64,000 nt of DNA from Deinandra increscens subsp. villosa (lineage: Eukaryota > Streptophyta > Magnoliopsida > Asterales > Asteraceae): assembly GCA_039602395.1 (NCBI GenBank), contig JBCNJP010000025.1, forward strand, positions 41,580,922-41,644,921, written 5' to 3'. This document shows, in pieces, positions 45,691 through 56,969 of this stretch. The notes below the pieces were generated by a model. It was not told the origin of the DNA and did no database searches. It was given only the letters and a program-made list of their open reading frames with translations. The translations under genes and the position numbers were made by a program. Each line of letters begins with the position of its first letter. Positions within the stretch are counted from its first letter, which is position 1.

Positions 45691-47326
45691 TGTAACCCTT
45701 GTGCCCAAACCATGATCCGAGCTGGAAATTTTAAATGAAAAATATTCAAAATTCCTGGAACATAATTTGAGGCGGTACGCCTAGGATTGGGAAATCCCAG
45801 GCGGTACGCAACCCGTTTGATAAACGGGTCGGGTTGCGGCACCCATCGGATCCCCGCATACCCGAATCTTAAAATCCGAGCGGTACGCCCCAAATATAAT
45901 ATTTTGGGGCGGTACGCGTCGATTCTAGGTCGTTAAAAACTAAGATTTTGGCCTTTATAGTCAATATGTAAACATGGCACTAAAATACAAAATAGTCGGG
46001 CCAGATTGGGGCGTACCGCCCAAAATCTTTACATGCAGAGCGGTACGCCTAGACAGAAACTGGACTAACAGATTACAGCGTACCGCCCTATTATCAATTC
46101 ATCTGCATGGTACGCCTAAATCAGAAACTAGCAATGTTGCATGTCAAGTCGCGCGTACCGCCTAAATATACATTATTCGGAGCGGTACGCCTAGACCAGC
46201 GAATCTGGAACTCAGTCTACCATTTGACGCGTACCGCCCAGAAATGATCAATTCTAAGCGGTACGCCTCTGAAGGAAAATGACAAAATAATTGATTAATT
46301 CTAAGTTAACCAAAAATTTAGCTTGATTGATCTAGTGACTGTATTTTATGATACTTTGAACCTAAGACTGTTAATGGACATGTTAGCATTGTATATAACA
46401 AGAATATACATGATAATTCTGATAGGTTGCTAGAAACCGAAGATAAGACATTCTAGTTGAAACTCGGATTTCCGTCTTGTATTCTATTTCTGACTTCATT
46501 AATGTGAGTCCTCTGACTTCCTTTATTAGTAACTGTTTGAGATCACATTTCTGTTATGATGTATCAGTTATATCTGTTATGTTTATCTTGTCGAACACTG
46601 TGAGTCAGAATGCCCTGTGTGGTCATTAGAGACTTTCTGGTCATTAAGGTTGAGACCACTAGACATATAAGGGATTATAGGGGCCGATATAGTTAAACGA
46701 TCCATATTCACCCGGATCCTCTAGTATTAAGTTACTAGGGGGAATATGTACTTATATGTTGAACTTAAAAACTACTCGTAGAGGGCGTACGGCTACGCGC
46801 AACGTGCCCGTAGAGTATCTGAGTGTTGACCTTGGGTGCGGCATGATGAATTCATAATCTGTATGTGTTTGAAAACTGTTAATGTGATGATGGTAGTTAC
46901 GACTCACCAATAACATATGTTGTTGACTCTGTGATTGACTTATGTTGTAGGTAAGCAAGTGTAGGTGTGGATCTAATCTGATCTTGGAATATTCTGATGG
47001 TTGTTAACACTATGAATAGGGCTCTGTATAATAAACAACTGATGTTTGTTTCTGAATACCTGTTATGACTATGTTTCCCTTGTATAAATACTCTTGTTTG
47101 TTTAGTCGTGGGTCATATCCGGTGGCTATCGATTCTATTAGGTCAGCTAAGAGGTGCTATGTGCATCCTCAGTCAGAGTCCGCCTAGGGTTTCACTGTGA
47201 GGACTGGATGTCCGTTTTGTATACTTATGTGTTTGTTATTTAGTTGGTGCCTTAGGAACTGATACGGACAACCGGTCCCACACCCTCCCCCGCACCTGGC
47301 AGAGGGCGGCGGAAGGGGGTGTGATA
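45691..47326 (+). repeat. TEK left LTR (1636 bp, internally deleted)
   Basis: TGTAACCCTTGTGCCC to GGGGTGTGATA, preceded by the polypurine tract TTAAGGGGGAGAAAA. Compared with 54577-56969 it lacks about 750 bp after TTTATAG (about 45960), where the other LTR has 54847-55590. The last bases are TA instead of CA. Confidence 0.93.
45771..46270 (+). repeat. GCGGTACGCC / GCGTACCGCC word and hairpin array in TEK LTR
   Basis: About twelve copies. From 46011 on they alternate: GCGTACCGCC at 46011, 46078, 46153 and 46229, each followed 20-30 bases later by (G)CGGTACGCC. This gives four potential 9-10 bp hairpins with different loops at a period of about 67-76 bp. Equivalent copies lie at 54657-54805 and 55639-55915. 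Confidence 0.88.
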
Positions 47327-47329
47327 GGT

Positions 47330-47342
47330 TGGTATCAGAGCC
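47330..47342 (+). other. TEK primer-binding site
   Basis: TGGTATCAGAGCC lies three bases after the LTR and matches initiator Met tRNA. Confidence 0.85.
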
Positions 47343-47468
47343 AAAGGTTCCAGCAAATTTGGAGTTCTTAGAGCCCCTAAGCTTGAACCTAGTTGGACCT
47401 CTAAGTTATTGCATGAACCAAATTTGTGATCTAGGCTGAAAATTTATATGTTAGAAAGTAATCGAGGT

Positions 47469-47692
47469 TTAGTGTAAGGTCGGTAGAAGTTACAGCCTTG
47501 CAAACTGCCATTCCTACCCACAGGTACACTAAGACTCGGTGAACTCTAACAGACACATGGATGCTAATGGTCTTCCGTGATAAGTATTAACCTAAGTTGA
47601 AATTGGTATATTAGATTACTCATAGCATGATGTAAGGTCGGTAGTAATTGCAGAAAGTGCACGCTGTCATTGTTACCCACAGGTACATCATG
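47469..47692 (+). other. Two leader stem-loops with shared core (TEK)
   Basis: Units at 47469-47532 and 47626-47692, a 158-bp period. Stems are TTAGTGTA/TACACTAA and CATGATGTA/TACATCATG, both perfect. Aligned, three stem positions differ on both strands so that pairing is kept. Shared core: AGGTCGGTAG ... CTGYCATT ... TACCCACAGG. Location between primer site and first frame is where packaging or dimerisation signals are expected. That role is inference. Confidence 0.7.
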
Positions 47693-47811
47693 ATACGACA
47701 AGTCTAATAGACACGTGGATACCAATGGTTATTTTATGTGTACACTAGTGCGTTCAAGGATGAATATTAGCAGAAATTAAGTGAAGAGAATCTAGGAGTG
47801 CACGGAAAATG

Positions 47812-47929
47812 TGTATATATATATATATAGATGTTATTGTATATTAAAAACTTCATTCATAGGTACCTATATATATATATATATATAGATGTTATTGTAT
47901 ATTAAAAACTTCATTCATAGGTACCTCTG
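47812..47929 (+). repeat. 58-bp tandem duplication with TA tract in the TEK leader
   Basis: AGATGTTATTGTATATTAAA begins at 47829 and 47887, each preceded by (TA)n and followed by CATTCATAGGTACCT. Confidence 0.92.
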
Positions 47930-47935
47930 TGAAAG

Positions 47936-49108
47936 ATGTGGAACTTTGCAAAATCTTCAAAATCAGGTAGCAGGAACAGTGGGAGTAGCAAGGGTAGCAA
48001 GAGCAAGAAAGAGGAAGGCGGCCCAAGTCAACCCGTACCACCCATGAGCCCTGACCTTTCAGGGTACTTTACCACGCCTACTCAAAAGAAGACTCCATCG
48101 CTTGCGGGGTCGACTACAGACGCACCAAAGCCTCCTAAGAAAAGAAGTACCAAACCCAGAATGTCAGTGTGCCCAAGTCATACCATTCACATTGCACCAT
48201 CAGAATGGAATGCTCGTGATGTAGGGACGGACCAAGAAGACCCTGAGGAGGAGCCTGAAGAAGTTGGTGACGAGACCATTCCCGTACAACAGGTAGTAAC
48301 TGCAGTATCAGCAGGTCACACGGTAAGCTATCACTCAGAACATCACTCCTAGCATGTGTATGCCTCCCTAGCTTATGAAGCAGATATTCAAGAAGGACCT
48401 GAGGAATCGATTCCTATGCAACATGATCCCATTGCAACTTTTCCTCAAATGGGGAATCTTGTGGACGTTCCAATACAGGATCCTATCGCAGCCTTGGCAA
48501 ATGATGTTAGAGACCCCTATGTAGATGCAATGATGTAGGGCCAGAGCAGTCAACCCGTGTCTGAACGCTACAGTTTTCCCCAGTTACTAAGGTCTAACAG
48601 TCAACCATCATCTGCATATCAGCAGCCACCTGCCTACCATCAGAGTTCTTCATTTCAGCAGCCACCTGGATTCCAGCAGCAATCCATCTATCAGCAACCT
48701 ATCATGTATCCAACTCCTGTTCCAGAACCCTATGCCACGGGTATGCCATACTATCCACCTCAGCCGTCGTTTTATCCGCCACAGCCATATCAGTACTCGA
48801 CTTCCCCACCTATGCAGCAGTCATACATGCCTTATTCGTCTTCCGCATACCCATATGTTCCGTACGGATCATATCAGGATCTGCCAAGATCATCGTTTTC
48901 AGGACCAGGCCCAGTTTTCGCCCCAACCCCGTATTTAGATCATTCAGGACCTAACTCTCCAGTAATCGACGCTCTTAGGGAAGAAAACAAAGCTTTAGCA
49001 AAAAGGCTGGAGAAGCAGTTGAAGAAGGAAAGGAAAATGGCAGAAGAAGCTAAGAAGGTGTCATCCCACATCAAACATCTGACGTCGTTTGGAAGACGCA
49101 AGGATTAG
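47936..49108 (+). pseudogene. Extra TEK reading frame upstream of gag (Pro/Gln/Tyr-rich, coiled-coil end)
   Basis: One frame of about 390 codons from ATG 47936 to a stop at 49108, broken by two TAG stops (48350-48352 and about 48536-48538). Segments: Ser/Lys/Gly-rich start (GSRNSGSSKGSKSKKEEGG), an acidic patch (DQEDPEEEPEEVGDE), a low-complexity Tyr/Pro/Gln region (SAYQQPPAYHQSSSFQQPPG) and a charged helical end (EENKALAKRLEKQLKKERK) likely to form a coiled coil. No Cys/His knuckle, protease motif or membrane segment is seen. I do not recognise the family. It may be a duplicated or accessory structural protein. The long matching frame around only two stops, one of them CAG-like, argues for a once-real gene. 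Confidence 0.6.
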
Positions 49109-49602
49109 AAGCATGGAGACTAGTGTGAACTATGATAGCATAAATCTCGTGTGGTGTGTCTATTAAATTATTATGTTACCTGTTGTGTGTTATTTCGTAA
49201 CTTTGTTTGAGTGTGGTTTGAGTGTGCGCTTTGTTTTGTAAAGCGGTTGAGCCGCTAAGACGTTTGTGTATCGTTATGTAATAAATGGTTGTCTGTTATA
49301 ACATTTGAGTATCATATTGGTGAAAAAGTAGGATACATAATGATTTTAGGAGGATCGGATCATTAGACCAACCCTAAGAACTCGTGTGTATGTGATTTCA
49401 CTCTAATCATAGTCATAACATGGTGAGGGTACCGATAACCCTAGCATGGTAAACCGGAAAGCCAAAAGAGTGCAACAACCTTAATTTGAATATGTTCCTT
49501 ATGACACTAGTATGTGCAAAGGAATATAAACTCTGATTATAAATACCTGTCAACTAAGTTAAATGTGTGTTAATCTGTCAATCTGGTATTGCTTTCAGCA
49601 AA
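49109..49602 (+). other. Spacer between extra frame and TEK gag
   Basis: No frame. It contains GTAATAAATGG near 49278, which resembles a plant polyadenylation signal, and general T/G-rich sequence. Confidence 0.5.
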
Positions 49603-50735
49603 ATGTCGAAAGCAGTAACGAGCAAAAGTCGTCAAGATGACTACAATAAGGAAGATGATCGTGATGATCACTCCGTTCACAGTAAGGAAAGAGAACCACT
49701 TACGTCTGAACAACTGAGACAAAGAGAGCAGGAAGAAAACTCCAAGAGCTTATAGCTCAAGGAATTTCAAAGGCGTTGCCCTCGTTGGACACTAAGGAGA
49801 AAAGGCAAGGAAAGACGGATGTTGGTTCAGAGAGATCCAGCGAATCACCAAGAAATAAAACTGCCATTTCTAGATCCAAGGAGTCTGCGAGATCTCGATC
49901 ACAAACAGCAGAGTCTAGGACTGACTCATCAGCTCACAATAGGAGTAGAACCCGTCGGAGTCGCAGTCCTGATTATGAAAGTCGTCCGAAAGGTTACAGA
50001 AAAAGATCTAGGAGTAAAGAACATAAGTCAGAGAATGAGCTGAAGAGAGGATGTTCCTACAAGAGATACATGGCTTGTAAACCCAGTATATTCAGAGGAG
50101 ATAAGGGGGCTACCGATGCCCTGAACTAGTTGGAAGAAATTGAAGCAGCCTTGGATATTAGTGATTGTGCTACTAAGGATATGGTGAAGTTTGCATCCCA
50201 ATCCTTTAAGGGAGCGGCGTTGAACTGGTGGAAGGTAGAGTTAAGCCGACTTGGGAAGAAGAATGCTTATCGCATGAGTTGGGAAGTTTTTCGCGCAATT
50301 GTCATGGAAAAATTTATTCCGGAGAATGAAGCAGAGAGACTAGAGAATGAATTTATTAATATGAGAATGAATGGAACTGATTACATGACTTACATCAATA
50401 AATTTAATGAGTTGTTGAATTTGGTACCCCACATGGCAGAATCAGAGACTTCCAAGATCAGGAGGTTTGTATGGGGGTTAAGCATTGAAATAAGGGCAGA
50501 CGTGAGATCCGCACGTCCTAGTACCTTGGCATCTGCTATAAGCTTGATGGATACCTTGGCCGATGAATGGATCAGAACAGTGGGAATTAAAGTGAATACC
50601 TTTGGGAATAAGAGGAAGTTCAGTGATAAAGGACGGGATAATAGGAGAGGTAAATTTGGAAGAAACGACCAAGGAAGGAGAAATGATGATAGGGATTTCA
50701 AGAGGTCACCGGCAGAAAAATTGTAAAAATTGTGG
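49603..50735 (+). pseudogene. TEK gag (frameshifted)
   Basis: The ATG at 49603 begins MSKAVTSKSRQDDYNKEDD. A frameshift near 49755 moves it to the frame of 49776, an Arg/Ser-rich linker (RSRTRRSRSPDYESRPKGYR). TAG at 50127-50129 precedes the capsid-like region: LEEIEAALDISDCATKDMV, FKGAALNWWKVEL, FIPENEAERLENEFINM. The frame shifts again near 50700, before the zinc knuckles. Gag forms the particle. This copy cannot make one. Confidence 0.85.
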
Positions 50736-53240
50736 AAAGGTGGGGCACACGCATCAGCAATGCAGATCGCCGGTAGTCTGCTTCTATTGTAAGGAGAAGA
50801 GACATAGATGCTTGGAGTGTCCGCAAAGGAAGAACGGAAGAGATGAAAAGAACAAAGGAGCCGGAACTTCAAAAGGTAAACCCCGACTCGATATCATGAC
50901 AGCCAAAGAGGCACGTGTGAATGACGACGTGATCTCTGGTATGTTTTCTGTTAATAATATGATTGTTAGCATTCTATTTGATTCCAGTGCTAATAGGAGT
51001 TTTATATCCTCTGCATGTGTACCTAGACTAAAATGTACGACACATAAGTTAGATATACCCTATGTTGTAGAAACTGCTAATGGCCAAAAGATTAGTATCT
51101 CCAAAGTAATTAAAGATTGTCGTTTAATGCATGAGAACACCACATTCGATTTAGAACTCCTTCCCATGGATCCAAGTGAATTCGACATCGTGCTCGGAAT
51201 GGACTGGCTCACGCGATATCAGGCAAAAATTCGTTGTGCCGAAAAAGTTTTGGAGTTAAAATCCGCAGACGACGAGATTCACACAATTATTGGAGATAGG
51301 CAAACAAAACCAATGAGGATGATATCCAGGTTGAAAGCGGGGAAGTGTATTCCCAAAGGAGATCAAGCTTATTTAGCAAATCTGGTTGAAGTGTCTCGAG
51401 AAAAGAAATTGGAAGAGGTACCTATAGTCTCGGAATATCTGGATGTGTTCCCTGATGAACTACCTGGATTGCCCCCAAAAAGACAAGTGGAGTTTCAAAT
51501 CGAGCTTACACCCGAAACATCCCCGATAGCAAAAGCACCATATCGACTTGCACCTTCAGAAATGCAAGAATTAAAGAGTCAACTTCAGGAACTTCTCGAT
51601 AAAGGTTTCATTAGACCCAGCTCTTCACCTTGGGGAGCGTCGGTTCTTTTTGTGAAAAAGAAGGATGGCACGATGCGAATGTGCATCGATTATCGTGACC
51701 TCAATTGTGTAACCATCAAAAATAAATACCCTTTGCCTAGAATTGATGACTTGTTTGATCAATTGCAAGGCGCTAGTTATTTCTCAAAAATCGATTTGAG
51801 ATCTGGATATCATCAAGTCATAGTTCGTGAAGAAGACGTCCCGAGAACGGCGTTCAGAACAAGGTATGGCCATTATGAATTCACAGTTATGCCTTTTAGA
51901 TTAACTAATGCGCCAGCAATATTCATGGATCTAATGAATCGGGTGTGTAAACCATACATAGACAAGTTTGTAATTGTGTTTATTGATGACATCTTGATTT
52001 ACTCTCGCACCCGAGAAGAGTATGGGGAACATCTGAGAAAGATATTAGAGTTGTTACGATCCGAGAAACTCTACGTAAAGTTTTATAAATGTGACTTTTG
52101 GCTAAGAGAAGTGAAACTTCTGGGTCATATCGTTAGCGAAGCCGGAATTCAAGTAGACCCAGCAAAAGTAGAAGCTATTGCTAAATGGGAGCAACCAAAG
52201 AGTCCTACCGAAATTCGACGTTTCTTAGGACTAGTTGGTTATTACCAAAGATTTATTCAAGATTTCTCAAAGATAGCCACACCTATGACTTCCCTTACCC
52301 AGAAGAATGTGAAATTTGATTGGAAACCTAAGCATACCAATGCTTTTGAGTTGCTTAAGCAGAAATTAAGCTCTGCTCCTATACTTTCATTACCAGAGGG
52401 TACTGAAAACTTTGTGGTTTATTATGATGCTTCTATCAATGGACTCTGATGTGTTTGGATGCAGAAAGATAAGGTAATCGCATATGCATCCAGACAACTC
52501 AAAAAGCATGAAAAGAACTACACCACTCACGACTTGGAATTAGGAGCAATAGTCTTTGCTCTTAAAATTTGGAGACACTATTTGTATGGAACAAAATTTG
52601 TGATATTCTCCGATCACAAAAGTTTACAGCATTTGTTTAGTTAGAAAGAATTAAATATGCGACAAAGACGCTGGATGGAGGTGTTGAGCAGATTCATCTT
52701 AGACTGTAACTGTTTTGCGTTAGTTGCACTTAAACATTTCTCTCATGCATCGTGATACTCACTCCTACGCGCACCTGGTTTACGATTTGTTGTTTACATC
52801 ATCCAATCCCCTTATACTCACGGCGAGGAGCCGATTGGTCTTGAGTCATTTTTCTTAACTTCTCTAAGTTGTGTACCTCTTGGTTAACATTCATGTACAA
52901 CGAGACGTCGAATCAGATCGAAGGATCACGTTTATACTTTTGATGAGCTGATTGCTACTAGGGATTATTCATGATTGAACAACCGGGCGTAGTGCCCATA
53001 CTATATTGTGAAACAAAGTATCACCCAGGTAAAGCCAATGTGGTGGCAGATGTGCTAAGCAGAAAGGAAAGAGTTAAACCACTCCGAGTTCGAGCCCTGA
53101 GATTAGACGTAAGCGTGGATTTAATTGGAGAAATCATTGAAGCAAGCTGACTCAAATGTCGAACGGGATGAGATGATGACTGTTGTAAGAAAATTGACGA
53201 AATAAGCGGATGGCATCCTCAGATTAGGAAGACGCATATG
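50736..53240 (+). pseudogene. TEK zinc knuckles, protease, reverse transcriptase, RNase H
   Basis: A long open stretch to 52449. Two CCHC knuckles: CKNCGKVGHTHQQC and CFYCKEKRHRCLEC. The protease site reads FDSSANRSFIS where relatives have FDSGA, so the Gly is lost. Reverse transcriptase: PSSSPWGASVLFVKKKDG, MRMCIDYRDLN, YFSKIDLRSGYHQV, MPFRLTNAPAIF (Gly to Arg) and an intact FIDDILIYS box. RNase H: YYDASINGL then TGA at 52447, ASRQLKKHEKNYTTHDLELG, TAG near 52641. Integrase-proximal YHPGKANVVADVLSRK is at about 53018. Foreign sequence splits RNase H at about 52688-53004. Confidence 0.9.
52688..53004. other. Unidentified insertion of about 315 bp in TEK RNase H
   Basis: Homology to chromovirus RNase H stops after RRWMEVL (about 52686) and resumes with CETKYHPGKANVV (about 53006). 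The sequence between has no related copy elsewhere in the window, no clear terminal inverted repeats and no reading frame I recognise. Confidence 0.6.
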
Positions 53241-54531
53241 GGTGCCTAAGAAAGGAGGTTTACGTGATATAATTCTTCGAGAAGCTCACAAGTCTAAATA
53301 CATGCTCCATCCAGGAGGTAACAAAATGTATCAGAATTTGAGGGCTAATAATTGGTGGCCGGGAATGAAAAAGGCAATTGCTACCTATGTAGAAAATGCC
53401 TAACTTGTTTACAAGTAAAGGCTGAACATCAGAAGCCTGTCGGATGTCTTCAGCAAATGGAACTTCCTGAGTGGAAATGGGAAGAAATTACTATGGATTT
53501 CGTGACAAATCTTCCAAAGACTAGAAATGGAAACGATGCCATTTGGGTAGTCGTGGACCGTTTGACAAAATCTGCTCACTTCTTACCAATGGCAGAAACT
53601 TATAATGGGAAGCAACTGGCAAAACTGTTCGTAAACGAAATCATATCGAAGCATGGAGTGCCAAAATCTATAATCTCTGATAGAGATAGTAGATTCACCT
53701 CTCATTTTTGGCAAAGTTTTCAAGAAGCGATGGGAACCAAGTTAAAATTTAGCACAACCTATCATCCCCAAACTGATAGGCAGAGTGAGAGAACGATTCA
53801 AATACTAGAAGATATGCTAAGATTTTGTGTTATAGAATTTGGCGGTAGTAGGGATAATCATCTCCCACTAGTCGAATTTTCATATAATAATAGCTACCAT
53901 ACCAGTATTCTAATGGCTCCGTTTGAAGCATTATATGGTAGAAAATGTTGAACACCAGTGTGTTGGTCTGTAGTCGGAGAAGGCCAACTTACAGAACCTG
54001 AGCTGATCATGGAAACTACAGAAAAGATTAGGGAAATCCGTAAGAGACTTAAAACCGCTCAGAACGACAAAAGAGTTACGCAGATCGACGTCGAAGACCG
54101 CTTGAGTTTGCAGAAGGAGACATGGTGATGTTGAAAATATCACCCTCCAAACGTATAATTTGATTTGGCAAAAGAGGAAAATTGAGTCCATGATGTATCG
54201 GACCTTTCAAGATAATATCAAGAGTCGGAGAAGTGGCTTATCAACTCGAATTGCCTGAGAAACTTAGCGGAGTTCACAATGTGTTTCACGTATCAAATCT
54301 ACGGAAATGTATAGTGGATGAAGCTCTCGCGGTTCCGTTAAAAGAAATCAAAATTGATAAAAAGCTGAATTTCACGGAACAGCCCATTGAAATAGTGGAA
54401 CGGATCACGAAGAAGTTACGCAAGAAAAGGATTCCAATGGTCAAAATCAAGTGGGATGCTAGACGCGGTCCCGAATATACGTGGGAATTTGAAATTGACA
54501 TGAGGAGGAAATACCCTCAATTATTCAATTA
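53241..54531 (+). pseudogene. TEK integrase with chromodomain, complete-unit copy
   Basis: Starts GGLRDIILREAHKSKYMLHP, with a one-base loss in the Cys pair region near 53394 (the upstream copy reads EKCPTC). Core: EITMDFVTNLPKTRNG, SIISDRDSRFTSHF, SERTIQILEDMLR. TGA at 53948-53950 (Arg codon CGA in the upstream copy), a frameshift near 54065 and the shared TGA near 54160. The C-terminal chromodomain-like segment at about 54385-54531 (PIEIVERITKKLRKKRIPMV, EYTWEFEID) probably guided insertion to heterochromatin, as known for chromoviruses. Confidence 0.88.
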
Positions 54532-54576
54532 GTGACTAATGAATTCCGAGACGGAATTCCTTTGAGGGGGAGAGAA

Positions 54577-56969
54577 TGTAACCCTTGTGCCCAAACCATG
54601 ATCCGAGCTGGAAATTTTAAATGAAAAATATTCAAAATTCCTGGAACATAATTTGAGGCGGTACGCCTAGGATTGGGAAATCCCAGGCGGTACGCAACCC
54701 GTTTGATAAACGGGTCGGGTTGCGGCACCCATCGGATCCCCGCATACCCGAATCTCGAAATCCGGGCAGTACGCCCCAAATATAATATTTTGTGGCGGTA
54801 CGCGTCGATTCCAGGTCGTTAAAAACTAAGATTTTGGCCTTTATAGCCATTGTATACTTGTGACTTTCTGCATATATCCGGCCAAGGGCTCTGAGTTGCT
54901 GTTCCAGACCTCTGTTCCATCAATTCCAAGCCAAAAAACTTAGATTTGAGGTGTATCCTTCAAGGGTAAGTTCTCATTCAAGCACTTTTACCTATAATCA
55001 CATGTTTACTTGAAGAAACCTTCACTCAAAGTCTTAACCCTCATGAATGCAGCTGTGTATATGCATATTGGGATGATCAAGGTGTGTGGAAACCGAATTC
55101 AAGGTTAATTAAGGTAAGGATATCTTAATTTTTGGTTTAGGAAAGTTATTTAGGTTTCTTAATGATCATACACTCATAAAATGGTTATGGATCATACATG
55201 CAACCCTTAATTTGCTTCTAGAAGTTGGATTTGAGGCTCAAGAGAAGCAAGGAATTCTGGAAGTTTGATTATACAAGGAAATCTCCACAAGGTACAAACC
55301 ATTTATGCATGCATGTTGATTTTTCCATAAATATAAACTTTATGAGTTAAGATAACATGAAACCAGATTTGGTCAGTGTGTCTAAAGAGGAAATTAGCCA
55401 TTTAACCATAAGGGTTCTGTCCCTAATAATACTTGTGTGAAACGGGGGTCGAATTGATGAAACTTACCATAAAAAGGAAAGCTCGGCAATTGGGGTTATG
55501 CTTTGATTAAGATTATGGACCAAAAACGGACTACTGAACAACCCCAATATGGTATACAAATGATCTAGCAAACATTCTGGCCCCAAAACGTCAATATGTA
55601 AAAATGGCACTAAAAGACAAAATAGTCGGGCCAGATTGGGGCGTACCGCCCAAAATCTTTACATGTAGAGCGGTACGCCTAGAAATGTAGAACAGAAACC
55701 GGACTAACAGATTACAGCGTACCGCCCTATTGTGAATTCATCTGCGCGGTACGCCTAAATCAGAAACTAGCAACGTTGCATGTCAAGTCGCGCGTACCAC
55801 CTAAATATACATTATTCTGAGCGGTACGCCTAGACCAGCGAATCTGGAACTCAGTCTACCATTTGACGCGTACCGCCCAGAAATGATCAATTCTAAGCAG
55901 TACGCCTCTGAAGGAAAATGATAGAATAATTGATTAATTCTTAGTTAACCAAAAACTTAGCTTGATTGATCTAGTGACTGTATTTTATGATACTTTGAGC
56001 CTAAGACTGTTAATGGACACGTTAGCATTGTATATAACAAGAATATACATGATAATTCTGATAGGTTGCTAGAAATCGAAGATGGGACATTCTAGTTGAA
56101 ACTCGGATTTCCGTCTTGTATTCTGTTTTTGACTTCATTATTGTGAGTCCTCTTACTTCCTTCTTTAGTAACTGTTTGAGATCACATTTCTGTTCGGATG
56201 TATCTGTTATATCTGTTATGTTTATCTTGTCGAACACTGTGAGTCAAAATGCCCTGTATGGGTGGTTAGAGACTTTCTGGTCATTAAGGTTGAGACCACT
56301 AGACATATAAGGTATTATAGCGGCCGATATAGTTGAACGATCCATATTCACCCGGATCCTCTAGTATTAAGTTACTAGGGGGAATATGTACTTATATGTT
56401 GAACTTAAAAACTACTCGTAGAGGGCGTACGGCTACGCGCAACGTGCCCGTAGAGTATCTGAGTGTTGATCTTGGGTGCGGCATGACGAATTCATAATCT
56501 GTATGTGTTTGAAAACTGTTAATGTGATGATAGTAGTTACGACTCACCAACAACATATGTTGTTGACTCTGTGATTGACTTATGTTGCAGGTAAGCAAGT
56601 GTAGGTGTGGTTCTAATCTGATCTTGGAATATTCTGATGGTTGTTGTCACTATGAATAGGGCTCTGTATAATAAACAACTGATGTTTGTTTCTGAATACC
56701 TGTTATGACTATGTTTCCCTTGTATAAATGTATCTCTTGTTTGTCTAGTCCTGGGTCATATCCGGTGGCTATCGATTCTATTAGGTCGGCTAAGAGGTGC
56801 TCTGTGCATCCTCAGTCAGAGTCAGCCTAGGGTTTCATTGTGAGGACTGGATGTCCGTTTTGTATGCCTATGTGTTTGTTATTTAGTTGGTGCCTCGGGA
56901 ACTGATACGGACAGCCGGCCCCTCACCCTCCCCCGCACCTGGCAGGGGGCGGCGGAGGCGGGTGTGACA
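54577..56969 (+). repeat. TEK right LTR (2393 bp)
   Basis: TGTAACCCTTGTGCCC to GGGTGTGACA. It contains the 750-bp segment 54847-55590 absent from the left LTR, which follows CCTTTATAG and looks like the transcription start and leader (R/U5). The hairpin word array is split by this segment. Confidence 0.93.

Larger units (their letters stand above)
44358..56969 (+). mobile_element. TEK: Tekay-type chromovirus, tandem array (partial unit + complete unit)
   Basis: Order: integrase end (44358-45646), LTR (45691-47326), primer site, extra frame, gag, pol, integrase (53241-54531), LTR (54577-56969). The first LTR serves both the truncated upstream copy and the complete copy, as after unequal recombination. 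The chromodomain at the integrase C-terminus and the gene order PR-RT-RH-IN define a chromovirus of Tekay type. The left end is truncated inside integrase, so no target duplication can be matched. Confidence 0.9.
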
